DNA from: Prostheceraeus crozeri
Lineage: Eukaryota; Platyhelminthes; Polycladida; Euryleptidae
Reading direction: 5' to 3'
Assembly: GCA_907163375.1 (NCBI GenBank)
Contig: CAJQUW010012890.1
Location: 1-64,000 of the forward strand
DNA length: 64,000 bases
Shown piece by piece: positions 48,700 to 59,115 of this stretch. Within the stretch, counting starts at the first letter, position 1; every line of letters starts with the position of its first letter. The notes under the pieces were generated by a model. That model was not told the DNA's origin, did not search any database, and saw only the letters and a program-made list of their open reading frames with translations. The translations under genes and the position numbers were made by a program.

Positions 48700-49788
48700 A
48701 ATTCACGACATTTTCTGAACATTTTTAGAATGTTTTTTGTTGGGAATTCACGTAAGTGTTGTGTAAGATAATATCAGAGAGAAATTTGAGACATTTTATT
48801 AAAATTTTACCAAATAATTTGCTATTTGTTAAAAATTGGCTAATCATCAGCTATGTTAGATAAATATTTGATAAATTTTTAGTAGAAGTTTTAGTAAAAT
48901 GTTGTCAAGTATTTGCTAAATATTTAACAAAAGCATCTGGTGTGTTCGTCCCGGGTTGCCGCCACGAAATAATGGCCCACGCAGCCTTAACCAACTTCTT
49001 GTACTTGCAAGTACAGCTAGAAGCAATGATATACGAGTACATATCCTTGATAAATAACTCAAATCATGCATTGCGATCTTTTCAAAAATTGAAACATCTG
49101 AATTCTATGGATACGAGAACTCAGACCCTGATAAGTGGGGTCCCACACGATGTGGCTGACAAGAGTAGGGAATAAGTTGAGATGTGTAGAGGAAGAAATA
49201 GAATAAAACTCGCCTCTAGCATTGCACATACTGCTCTTCCTGTCCCAGCAATGAAGCAGTGAGCGGACATCATAGAATTTATCCCTTCATTAAGCTAATA
49301 CAAAAGGTGAACCCCTACTCCAAGGGTTAGCCATTGTTATACGACATATCGTTCTACAAGGGCTCGCGTTGCAGGGCTTTGGGACTGGGAGCTATTCTTG
49401 TTGACAATTTCAACAAAGCAACCATATAAGGCTTGTGATGAAAAACAACTTCTGAGAAGATAAAAAGATTGAAACAGAAAGAGAGTGAAATTGAATTTTC
49501 TCTTCCGTTGGGCGCAGTTGCGCAGAAGGCCGCACTGTTTCCCCTCAAAATTTCCAACAGTGAATTGTGCACAATTGTCTGAATCCTTCAAAGCTGAAGG
49601 AATCGGGGTGATCGCAGCATTTCGAAGGAGTTCACAACAGTCAACCAAGCTTATATATAGCTGTTACCCCTTGTGCACTGAAACAGAAATTCTGATGCCG
49701 TCTGCAATCCTAAGAAATTTCGAAGATATTATTTCCTATATTTAGTTTTATCTAAAATCGTCTATGAAAATCAGTTGGAAAACAATAT
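48700..49788. other. No gene recognised; AT-rich repeat end near 48940
   Basis: The first 240 bp is AT-rich and ends TTAACAAAAGCATCTGGTGT (see the left partner at 43713). A patch at 49337-49745 is open in several frames on both strands (103, 86 and 72 codons) but none carries a known motif. Confidence 0.35.
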
Positions 49789-50151
49789 CATCATCATCAT
49801 CAGCCTTTTCTATTCCACTGTTGGACAAAAGCGTCAGTATGCTTCTTCCATTCTTTTCGATCTTGAGCTTATTTCTTCCATGTTGGCTGTCCACAAAACC
49901 TGTCGATGTCGTCTCTCCATCTCGTTAATGGCCTGCCTCTGCTTCTTTTTCCATAACGTGGGGTCCGATCTGTCAATCTGATGGTCTATCTATTGTCTTG
50001 CATTCTTGCGACATGTTCCGCCCATCTCCATTTGGTTTCTTTTGCTTTTTCCACCACGTCCTGATTCTTGTCTGCGCTCTAATCCATTCATTGGTCATCT
50101 TGTCCCACTTGCTGATTCCGATCATACAACGACATGTATACAACATCATGC
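49789..50151 (-). mobile_element. 5'-truncated LINE with 9-bp target duplication
   Basis: AAACAATAT flanks both sides (49780-49788 and 50152-50160). On the minus strand the 363 bp encode, across frames, the C-terminal tail of a non-LTR retroelement protein: GISKWDKMTNEWIRAQT, then KETKWRWAEHVARMQDN, then YGKRSRGRPLTRWRDDI, then DRFCGQ. It ends in a (GAT)n or (ATC)n simple repeat at the 3' end (49789-49803 on plus). WRWAGHVARM and KR..GRP..RWRDDI are signatures of the region after the reverse transcriptase in RTE- or CR1-like LINEs. Frame changes show it is dead, as expected for a 5'-truncated copy. Confidence 0.88.
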
Positions 50152-51505
50152 AAACAATATGAGATGGCTATATTTTCTCTTCTGACTGACGCCGAGTCGA
50201 TGCGCAATCTATTTACTGTCATGAACAAACCAAAATCAGATCTGACTGCATTATGAAACGAATAAGTCGAATTGTGACAGACGTGTAGTGCTTTCGTGTA
50301 GTCTACATTCTCTTATGATATATCCACATGCATGATTATAGCATGCTGTGGCCTATGGTAAAAGAACGTTTGATTTTTACAGCAAACATTTCATTCGATT
50401 AATCGATCTCCTCAAATATTTATCGCGGACAGCCCTGGTTAGCACTTTTGCTAAAATATAGCTCCGACTTTATAATACGTCAGCATATTTCAAAATGCTT
50501 TTTTGTATGGTCATGTATCTTGTATCTAGGCATGAAGCCAACTCGTCGAAGTTAAATGACCCAAACATGTTAGACAAGTGGCTTTTGTAGGAAATGCTTT
50601 TATTTGAATGAAAAATACTTGAAGTACATGTAGGTTTACATTAAGGTGGCACGTAAATTATATAGACACGTGCAGTGTGCAACCTTTGAAGTCAACGATG
50701 GGAAAAGCGGTCAAATATCGCCTGTCGTGCTAATTTACGATATTTCTATTATAAGTGTTTTTGTTTGATTAAGCTGCACATCTGGATCTAATGCGCGATG
50801 GTAAAACACGAGAATTAAAAAAAGCAGACAAAATTCGCACAGATCAATATTTTAATTCCCTGATTTTGTTACTGTTATAATTACTTTTTGTGCTGCCTGA
50901 TTCAGAGACATAAAATCTTCCGGATCAATATCTTTGTTTCCTGATTTTCTCACTATTCTAATATTATCTCCCAGCTCAATATCTCAATCATTTCATTTTG
51001 TTACTCTTGCCTGTGCTACTTGTTAAAACACGGTTTTCAAGCCATAGTTCCCAAAGAATAATTCAAAATTAAGTAATGCATGTATTGTTACATTTCTTGA
51101 CTATCGTCGGTTCGCTGAAGCTCTATTAGTGTGATTGTACTTAAAACTGTTTACTACTGGTTGCCTACATATTTTAAAGAACTATTGGAACGTATATAGG
51201 CCGCATGTTGGCTACAGTACCAACTCAAATTACAGATCCAATGTGATTACATTTTAGATTTTGTTAAATAAGCTGTTGTTGCTACTCAGTACACTGCTAA
51301 GCAAAATGGTCCGTATTGAAGGTACGAAAGGGTTAGTATACATTGGTCCGGAGAGTTACTATTTCGGGACCATTTTGTCCGTATTATTTGGGGTCCATTT
51401 TAAAAATCCAAAGGGATACATATATACAGTCACCAATGGGATAAAATGATAAAAAAATTCATGGGTCGGTAAAACGGTCCTACTATTTTCTACATGCCTT
51501 CAAAT
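50152..51505. other. No gene recognised
   Basis: I see no supported exon or element end. An 8-bp duplication (CTTCAAAT, 51498-51505) belongs to the hAT copy that follows. Confidence 0.4.
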
Positions 51506-52243
51506 CAGGGATGCGCAGTCGGAGTAGGAGTCCTATCAAATGATAGGACTCCGGACTCCGGCCTATAACTAGAACCGAAATATAATGCAAGCAAATTATT
51601 TATCCTCGTGCAGAGCTGTCACTGTCTTGATGTCAACTTTCTCCGTCAACAAAAAGCATAGAGACAGCAGTGCATGCAAAGCTTGTAATAGTTGAGGGAA
51701 TGAACTGTGATATTTAAAAAAGGATTGTCTTTTCATTCGGTGATTTAGTAGAGAAGACAAGCCTCCCTAGCCTCGATCACACCTACGCACCAAAGGTCAC
51801 ATCAGAGACAAAAATGAAATGCTAGTTTGTTTGAGAACATTACCTCTTACCCTCACGTTAATCGTGTGTGATGGCTCCTGCAAAGCGCATATTAAAATCG
51901 AAAGCGTATTCATATTTTTTGGAGAAGGATGTGGGATTTTTCTGCATGGTAGAGACTGGAGAAAAACTGTGTGAAGGACACATCAACAAGATGGGAGAAG
52001 CCGAGTCGCATGCATTCAACTGAAAGCGACATTTGATAAACTTTCATCGAAAATGATTGATAACTGATACAGCAATTATCACTAAAAATAGGTTCAACTA
52101 AGCCTATAATGATCTATGATGTAGGTCACCAGGTAATTTTTCAAAAATTGGGGTTTGTATACTTGCCACCCGGAATCGGAGTTGGAGTCCTATCAACCCC
52201 CGGAGTCGGAGTCCTATCAAAATGATAGGACTCCGCATCCCTG
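51506..52243 (+). mobile_element. Complete non-autonomous hAT element, copy B
   Basis: The 738-bp element starts CAGGGATGCGCAGTC and ends GACTCCGCATCCCTG. The perfect 8-bp duplication CTTCAAAT flanks it (51498-51505, 52244-52251). CAGGG..TG ends plus an 8-bp duplication place it in the hAT superfamily. Subterminal copies of GGAGTCCTATCA occur near both ends and may be transposase binding sites. The interior keeps one BED-finger-like exon and no catalytic domain, so it would need a transposase supplied elsewhere. Confidence 0.92.
51871..52062 (+). pseudogene. BED-finger-like transposase exon relic in hAT copy B
   Basis: The ATG at 51871 starts MAPAKRILKSKAYSYFLEKD, followed by GFFCMVETGEKLC and, past a stop, KRHLINFH. 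The match with copy A at 26404 covers the whole stretch. Cys..Cys...His..His spacing is that of a BED finger. The stop falls at a codon that is Leu in copy A, so each copy is broken at a different point. A working parent therefore once carried this exon. Confidence 0.55.
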
Positions 52244-52346
52244 CTTCAAATATCTACCCGTACCGCACTAACCCCATTCTTCACTTTCCACCACTTTGCC
52301 AAGAGGGCAATTTGTCTTACAATTCCTCGGTTGATTTGTCAATATA

Positions 52347-53760
52347 CTGTATCCGCAAAAAGTATAGAGCGCTCACCCCATAATTGGTGAAATTTGCACT
52401 CCGTGTAATCTTCCCTCTTCACATAGTCGACTGATAAGTTGAATGTCACTACGCATATTTTGGCTATTCGTCTTATCTCAAACAATCACGTGACATCGAA
52501 CAAGTCAGTCTCGTTCGTTCTTAAATTACCATAGATAGCGAATTTGAATTTTCATCTCGTTACCTTAAATTGTCAGTTTCATGAGTCATTGTGTATCTGC
52601 TGCTCTGTTTCAGTCGTGTTATCTGTATGGCTCCAACTAAACTCAGTGTTGAAGAAAAGGCCAGAATTTTGGCATGGAAGTACGAAAACGTGTCAACGAA
52701 GGAGATTGCGAAGCGAACAGGACGTGGCGAGAGCACCATCAGACGCCTGATAGCGTCTGCTCGTGGTCTTCCTTTGAACGTTGTACCGCCGCGAAAGTCA
52801 GCCTCTGGGAGGCCAAGAAAGACATCTTCGGTCACAGATATACTTCTGCGTCGTGAAGTATTGAAGAATCCGAATACTACTGCTGGAGAATTGAAGAAAA
52901 TCCATCCTCAGCTTCTTCACAACGTTTCTGAACGGACTATACATCATCGTCTTCAGAAAGAACTTGGTCTGCCTACGTTTCGTCCAGCGCATAAACCACT
53001 CCTCACACGGGCAATGGTAAAGAAACTTCTATCTTTTGCTCGTAAGTACAGGCACTGGACTGTCACACAATGGCGGAAGGTGCTCTTCAGCGATGAAAGC
53101 ACCTTCCTGTGCTTCAGATCGCGGCCAGGAGGGAGGATCAGGCGTCCACAGAAATCGAACCGCTTCGCTCCGCAATATACTGCAAAGACAGTGAAACACT
53201 CAGACAAGGTAATGGTTTGGGGTGGTTTTTCTGGTGTTGGTGGGCGCGGAGGCTTATATTTCCTGCCCAAGAATTCCACCATGAACGCTGATCGATACAT
53301 CGGTGTACTGAATGATCACATGTTGAGTTTCTTTGACATTCACGGGTGCAGCACCTTTATGCATGACAGCGCACCCTGTCACAAAGCCAAGGTGACCAAT
53401 TGGCTGAGTGACCGTGACATTCAAGTGCTGGATTGGCCAGGCAATTCTGCGGATTTAAATCCGATTGAAAATTGTTGGAATTATATGAAAGATCGCCTTG
53501 CATCAGTCGACACGTCATCAGTTCCGCGACTGATTCATGAAATCAAGAAGCTGTGGTGTTTTGACATGGAGAAGGATTACTTCGAAAAACTGGCCGATTC
53601 AATGCCTAAACGCCTGGAGATGGTCATCTGAAAGGACAGATGACAAAGTATTGATTGTGATAATAGAATACGAATTGTGTTCAAGGTTTTGTTTTCATTA
53701 CTCATATTCTTAATATTGGGGTTTTAGGAGTCGTGCGCTCTATACTTTTTGCAGATACTG
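52347..53760 (+). mobile_element. Full-length Tc1-like element
   Basis: The 1414-bp element has 26-bp TIRs (52347-52372 and 53735-53760) that match at 24 positions. The right end in reverse reads CAGTATCTGCAAAAAGTATA. TA duplications are at 52345-52346 and 53761-53762. It lies about 100 bp from the hAT copy that ends at 52243. It encodes one open transposase. Short TIRs, TA target and total length are typical of Tc1 elements. Confidence 0.93.
52627..53631 (+). CDS. Tc1-like transposase
   Basis: The frame starts MAPTKLSVEEKARILAWK at 52627. An in-frame ATG 12 codons upstream (52591) is possible but less like the family. The 334 residues carry a paired-like N-terminal HTH (STKEIAKRTGRGESTIRRLI), a GRPR linker (GRPRKTS), a second HTH (NVSERTIHHRLQKELG) and the catalytic core. 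The core has VLFSDESTFL (first Asp), KVMVWGGFSGVGGRGGLYF (Gly-rich block), TFMHDSAPCHKAK (second Asp) and DLNPIENCWNYMK (catalytic Glu). By my count 33 residues separate Asp two and Glu, one fewer than the usual 34. The conserved Pro of SPDLNP is Ala (NSADLNP). No stop is visible. It catalyses cut-and-paste at TA sites. Confidence 0.93.
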   Translation: MAPTKLSVEEKARILAWKYENVSTKEIAKRTGRGESTIRRLIASARGLPLNVVPPRKSASGRPRKTSSVTDILLRREVLKNPNTTAGELKKIHPQLLHNVSERTIHHRLQKELGLPTFRPAHKPLLTRAMVKKLLSFARKYRHWTVTQWRKVLFSDESTFLCFRSRPGGRIRRPQKSNRFAPQYTAKTVKHSDKVMVWGGFSGVGGRGGLYFLPKNSTMNADRYIGVLNDHMLSFFDIHGCSTFMHDSAPCHKAKVTNWLSDRDIQVLDWPGNSADLNPIENCWNYMKDRLASVDTSSVPRLIHEIKKLWCFDMEKDYFEKLADSMPKRLEMVI

Positions 53761-53762
53761 TA

Positions 53763-54583
53763 TATAAAATACTTTGCAAAAATGTTTGCAACTAAAATTG
53801 CTGATGAAAATAATAACTGCTCATTTTTTCAAGAGATTTTCTAATTCTTATAATCATTTGACAATTATGTCTTCTATCCATAATAAAATGAGCCTTAGAT
53901 GACTTTGTCATTTCAATTTTCAAAGAATCTATTTTGTCACGTGTGAAATGTGCTCACAACACCACTTATAAGTTCAACGAACCCGGTTTCTTTTGTACCT
54001 AAAATACGTATCCATCCAGAATACGCGGAGTTGCAATTGCTACTTCGCATCTTCATTTGTGCCATTTAAATAAGGACCTTATCCAGGTTTTATATAGACG
54101 TGCATCTTTCTAGCAATTTTTCTTTGCACTTCTCTATACATGATTAGTTGTTTTCCTGTCAAATCTGGATAAATTATTTACAAAGAATTTTATGCAATTC
54201 AGAAAGTGTGTCTGACAAATTTCTGACCCTTGCTATATGGATCTTTTCATACCCTTAATCCGAACCTTTTTCCTAAAAGTACATAGGCCTATCACATGTG
54301 AGATGTTCAATTTTCTGAAATCATGTAATTGATGACTAATCATAACAGCAATACAGAAGCAAAAACAGTGCTCGTTCCGGTAGATATTCAAGACTTTATT
54401 TTGCTTTAAGATACCGTACTTCTTTTATCTCGTTAATGTTATCAAATTATATATCAATCAACACGCGTGACATTTTATTCAGTAATTTTCACGGGAGTCC
54501 CAATACAATAACTCAACCTGGTCCACTCTTCAAACCTTGATTTCAGCATTAAAAGCTCTTTTTACATAGTGATAATGGTTAAA
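53763..54583. other. No gene recognised
   Basis: AT-rich DNA. No supported exon, RNA gene or element end. Confidence 0.4.
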
Positions 54584-55048
54584 TTAACAATTTGCGTCAA
54601 TGAACGGTTTCAGTTTCAGTAGCTTTTTGATTTGTATCATATTCATGGCTTCAGGTGATATGTGGTTGTTTGACATGATACATTGAGTTGACAATCTTAG
54701 TAAAAAGAAGCTCAAATCGCCACTTAAGTGTCTTAAATTGATACAATGACTTCCGGTCTGCTTAAAAAATGTTTGACTAGACCTTTCCTGAAGAGCACTT
54801 ATCTCGAAGCTGCTGAAGATGCAGCGGAGGACCAACCTAATTTGGCAATTTTCACCAGCTTTCTTTTGTTGAATGAATAAATTCTTTTCCATGGGAATAC
54901 AATTAATTTTTACAGACAAAACACTCATTTTAATGCAATATTTTGCTTCATGTGAAAAACAAAAACAGCGATCGCACCCACTCTCCCTGTACACAAGTAT
55001 TAATCTAATACCGCGTTCACTGGATGATGCAGCGATGAATGGTCCCAC
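54584..55048 (-). other. Unidentified 154-codon ORF
   Basis: This is the longest open frame not explained by a transposon. It starts MGPFIAASSSERGIRL and ends KLKPFIDANC. It has many Ser, Cys and Leu residues, no membrane run and no motif I know. An overlapping plus ORF (54873-55184) is open as well, which argues for low stop density rather than coding. It could be an exon, a mobile-element scrap, or chance. I found no splice or promoter evidence. Confidence 0.2.
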
Positions 55049-55127
55049 CTTGTGTATAGTCTGTCACATTACAAACAGGACTACAATTCTCTATAGAATT
55101 GATTTAGTCTATCTACATAGATGTAAG

Positions 55128-56831
55128 CATAGAGTAGGTATATTAGGTAGAGTAGCAGCAGAGCATTTATTAAATCCCCAATGAGTATACAGCTTCGATT
55201 TCATGAAATGAACATGAGTCGAGACCAGGCATCACCTGTGAGATATACAAATTTTCACACTTTGGCAGAAATATACACGAATTTGACTGATCATATGATA
55301 GCAACACAGAATAAAGAATAGTATTCGACAAATCCTCTATGTCATGACCACTTGGAGTTGGAGAGGTAATATAGTTTGTCAAATTAGTAATTCGATGGAT
55401 TGCCATTACCAAAAGCTCAGATTTATTATAATAATATTATTTTCTTCTGCGTGATCACATCACAAACTATACTTGCCACTGAAAGAACAAAGAATCATAA
55501 TCAGGGAACCTGATCATTATTAACTTTAAAAGATGTAAATAGGTCCACATTGCTATTGCTTCTCAGATTCAAGAAATGACGCCAACTGTGAATCATGAAT
55601 TCACGCCGCTGAAAATTGAATTGAAAACATGACATAGCCAAGAAGCTCTCAACTTTTCCATGAAGACTTGCAGGAGCTTGCATTATAATGTGGTTCATGA
55701 AGTTTCCTAGATCATCAGCTCAATTTCCGCTTAATTGAGAGCAAATATTCATTCCATTTGATATCCAACTTGTCTCATACTACTTATAAAGGGGCTTTAT
55801 GTCGGTAGTATATAAATTTGCAAAAATTTAGTTTTTTAATAGCTGCTCTTTTTGGACCACGGGAACGCAATCTCCGTAAACAACTGAATATTTTCATATC
55901 AAAAATTTTAATGTATACAGTCACTTTTTTGAGTCGACACCATAGAGTGGTAACTCCGCATTTATTAAATCCCCAATGTGTATACACATTCGATTTTATT
56001 AAATGAACTCGAGGAGGATACAGCTGGTAATTGTCACCAAATGTTAGATATGCAAATTTTTGTAGTTTTGAAGAAATTACTACAGAATTTACTGACCATG
56101 ATAGTATAATGCAGAAGGAAATGATATTATTTTGCAGATAGTACGTGTCATGACAGGCTTGGAGAGGCAATGTCTGTTACATTAGCAACTCGATGACCTG
56201 CTATTTATACTTTCATGCTCAGCCTCAAAAGTATTTTCTTAATCGTGATCATATCACAGGCAACCTACCACTGGCAGAGAAAAATTACATGATCAAAGAC
56301 AATGATTTCAATTCACTTTGAAAGATGTAAATGGATCCACATCACTATTCAGATTCAAGAAATGAAACATGGATCTAGTGAATCATAAAATCATGCCGGT
56401 GAAAATTGAAATAAAACATGAAATTTCAGCCAAGAAAGCACGAATATTGTCGCGACTTTTTCATGAAGACTTCCATTATAATACGGATCATGAAATTTCC
56501 TCGATAATCAGCTTAATTTCCGCTTAGTTAGGAGTTAGGATGCCTGTTAGCAATTTAAATAATCATTCCTTATTATTATTATTACAATTATGTACAACTT
56601 GCTTCATACTACTAATATGGGGCGTCATCTCAGTAGTGCATAAATTGGCAAAATTTTGACTTTTTTAAAAACTGTTCAAATAAGTTTTTTGACCACAGGA
56701 ACGTGTTCTCCGCAAAAAACTGAATCTTTTGATATAAAAATTTTCACTGTATGCAGATACTTTCTGAGTCAACACTACCTATATATCCCAAATCTATGGT
56801 CGACACTTTACCTATATATACTTACTCTGTG
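55128..56831 (+). mobile_element. Dimeric copy of the 0.84-kb element family
   Basis: Two head-to-tail bodies (55128 to about 55941, and about 55942-56831) are each alignable to the copy at 21845-22680. They are bounded by one left end (CATAGAGTAGG) and one right end (TACTCTGTG) and a single perfect 8-bp duplication, GATGTAAG (55120-55127, 56832-56839). At the junction (about 55941) GTCGACACCATAGAGTGG joins right end to left end with little extra sequence. The two bodies differ from each other by many substitutions, so the dimer is not a very recent tandem duplication. No transposase is encoded. The 128-codon minus ORF across the junction (55784-56170) is probably a chance frame. Confidence 0.85.
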
Positions 56832-56839
56832 GATGTAAG

Positions 56840-57658
56840 TCGATCGTAAATGCCCCATTTCTGTTTATGTCTATGATGAATCTTGAAATAGTTGATGAGA
56901 GAATCTTTATGACAATTTTGGTTTGATGAAAATGAATCAACGTTGGCAAACAAGTTATCGGAGATCTTTTGTTGAAAGAATTATTGATCTTCGTAGTTGA
57001 GCGCCTGAGACTTCGTTAGAATTTTCTATCTTGGGATTTGCATCTCTTTGCAGTAGATCAAATCAGTGCTAAAGGCAGTCTTTATTGTCAATTCTGGAAC
57101 GGAAAACTAACGAACTGCATAAATAACATAACATAAATCATGATTTGAAGAAATACACTTACTGACTCGAAAAGTCATATGAATGAAAATTCTGTTTATT
57201 CATGATAAACTTGGAATTGAAAGAAACTATCTCTCAGAGAGTGAAAGAATGATGTTTTAGTGAGCCGATGGCAAATAAAATATGAAGGAACATCTGTTTC
57301 ATCTTTTTCAAAAATGAATATAAAACACGATTGAAGTGCTATTTTTAGTTTGATGAATCGGGAATCTGTTTTTCCGACTTTTTTGTACTGACAGTATTTT
57401 GCGTACTGATGCACTCAATCGCTTTGACAAAGATCCCACAGTGCGCTGCAATTGAAGTACGCTGCATTGTACATAACAAGCTTGCGAGATCGTTCACGTG
57501 TCAGTGCAATTTGAGGTACGCAATTTGGAATGTTGCCATTTGTGGTCAGTTCCTATATGTGCTTGACAAAGGACAAAGTGCTAAAGCGTTCATGAAAGCA
57601 GGGATAATTTGATTAAACTTTTCAAACCTACATAGTGTTCCCTTTCATTAATCTTCCA
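56840..57658. other. No gene recognised
   Basis: No supported exon or element end. ORFs are 72 codons or shorter and have no motif. Confidence 0.4.
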
Positions 57659-58138
57659 CAATTGAGAATACAAAGTGTTGACCTCAAAACTCGATCTGCA
57701 ACTGAGAATACAAAGCACTGACGCCGAAACTCGTTCAGCAATTCAGGATGCAAAGCGTTGACGTCGCAATTTGTTCTACAATTGAGAATACAAAGCGATG
57801 ACGTCGCAACTCGTTCAGTAATTCAGGATGCAAAGCGCTAGCGTTACAACTTGTTCTACAATTGAGAATTCAAAACGCCAACGTCGCAACTCGTTCTGCA
57901 ATTGAAAATACAAAGCGCTGACATCACAACTCGTTCAGCAATTCAGGATGCAAAGTGTTGACGTCGCAACTTTCTCTACAACTGAGAATTCAAAGCACTG
58001 ACGTCGCAAGTCGTTCAACAATCCAGGATGAAAAGCGCTGACGTCGCAACTTGTTCCGCATTTCAGGATGCAAATCGTTGACGTCGCAGCTCGTTCTGCA
58101 ATTGAGAATACAAGACGCTGACCTCGCAACTCGCTCAT
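57659..58138 (+). repeat. Minisatellite, 12 units of 40 bp
   Basis: Twelve contiguous units of exactly 40 bp begin CAATTGAGAATACAAAGCG or CAATTCAGGATGCAAAGCG and continue ...TGACGTCGCAACTCGTTC. Two unit types, one with GAGAAT and one with CAGGAT, are interspersed in the order A A B A B A A B A B B A. Most units keep TGACGTCG, close to the CRE palindrome TGACGTCA. Since 40 is not a multiple of three, a protein repeat is unlikely. The 73-codon minus ORF over part of it is a by-product. Confidence 0.92.
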
Positions 58139-58659
58139 ATGCAATTCAGAAAGCATCAGCGTATTTCAATGGCTTTATTTTCATTAATTGCTTCCAATAC
58201 AAGAAAGCTAAATTAGCTCTAATATTTCAATTCTCTTTCTGTTAGAATTATTTCAGCTTCAATTCTATTTTTACCGCAACCTTGCCAAGAACTAAGCCTG
58301 ATGTGCTAAATATTATACAATAATAATTTTCAATCGGCTTGTCGTCAAAATGATTTAGCCCGCACTATGAATATCACAGTCCAACTGCACTATTTTTTAG
58401 GCCTACAGAATTTTCAACTCCTAGCACAGCCATGAACTTTGAACGAAGCTTGGAATTATTCAGTGAGAAAATAATGAGTTGCATAGATTTTAATTAATCT
58501 TTCTTTGGTGCTTCAAAAATACATGAATTACAGGTGTTTGGGGTCTTTTATTAAGGACCCCACCATTTATTCATTTGTAGTATATACGTAGGCTAGTGAG
58601 AATGTTAAGAAATCCTCAGATATTTAATTATTTTAAGACAATATGTAAATGGATTAAAA
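58139..58659. other. No gene recognised
   Basis: AT-rich DNA between the minisatellite and the piggyBac relic. No supported feature. Confidence 0.4.
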
Positions 58660-59115
58660 GTGATGATAATTACGTACACACTGGACGCGAAAGAAGTCAC
58701 AACATTTTTTATTTTTAGTCAAATTTTGGTTTCAAAATGGGCCTGCATTTACGAACAAGAAAAGAATCATCTTTTCAAGAATATTGTAGAGGATGCATAT
58801 ATATTCACCAAAGTATTTGCGCGCTACTGCAGAAGCCGTAATATATTCCCTGGAAGCCCATCAGTAGAGGAAATAGAAGCATTTATCGGTCTTCACTTCA
58901 TTGCTGGTGCACATAAAATCGGTCATCGCAATATATAAAATTGTGGTCAGAATTCGATGGTCATCCAATTTTCCGACCTACGATGAGCTTTGAACGATTT
59001 AAATTTTTGAAAGCAGTTTCACGATTTGATTGAGCTTCGTTGAAATAAGGACGATGCGCACTAGCTCCTGTTCGAACTGTTATCGATCTTTTTAATGAGA
59101 ATGTGCGTGACCGGC
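58660..59115 (+). pseudogene. piggyBac-type transposase relic (PGBD N-terminal part)
   Basis: The open part (58660-58938) ends with PSVEEIEAFIGLHFIAGAHK, which matches the conserved start of the piggyBac transposase domain (E..AFIGL...AG..K). Just downstream, in shifted frames, are WSEFDGHPIF (about 58942), SFERFKFLKAVSRFD (about 58985) and LAPVRTVIDLFNENVRDRQF (about 59064-59110). These are the next blocks of the same domain (usual forms M...RF..L...LRFDD and L.P.R...D.F...). The catalytic Asps are not reached. Frameshifts and stops between the blocks show that it is dead. No TTAA-flanked ends were identified. Confidence 0.75.

Noticed and set aside
49337-49745. Cluster of ORFs of 72-103 codons on both strands
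   Set aside because: Open on both strands with no motif. A locally low stop density explains it as well as coding does.
52953-53300. 115-codon minus ORF opposite the Tc1 transposase
   Set aside because: Antisense shadow of a well-supported coding region.
55784-56170. 128-codon minus ORF
   Set aside because: It spans the junction of two bodies of a non-coding repeat and has no motif. The matching region of the copy at 21845-22680 shows no comparable frame.
57659-58138. CRISPR array
   Set aside because: The units are contiguous without unique spacers, and the context is animal transposon-rich DNA.
57935-58156. 73-codon ORF with internal repeats
   Set aside because: It is produced by the 40-bp minisatellite. 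A 40-bp unit changes frame each repeat, so a repeat protein is not expected.
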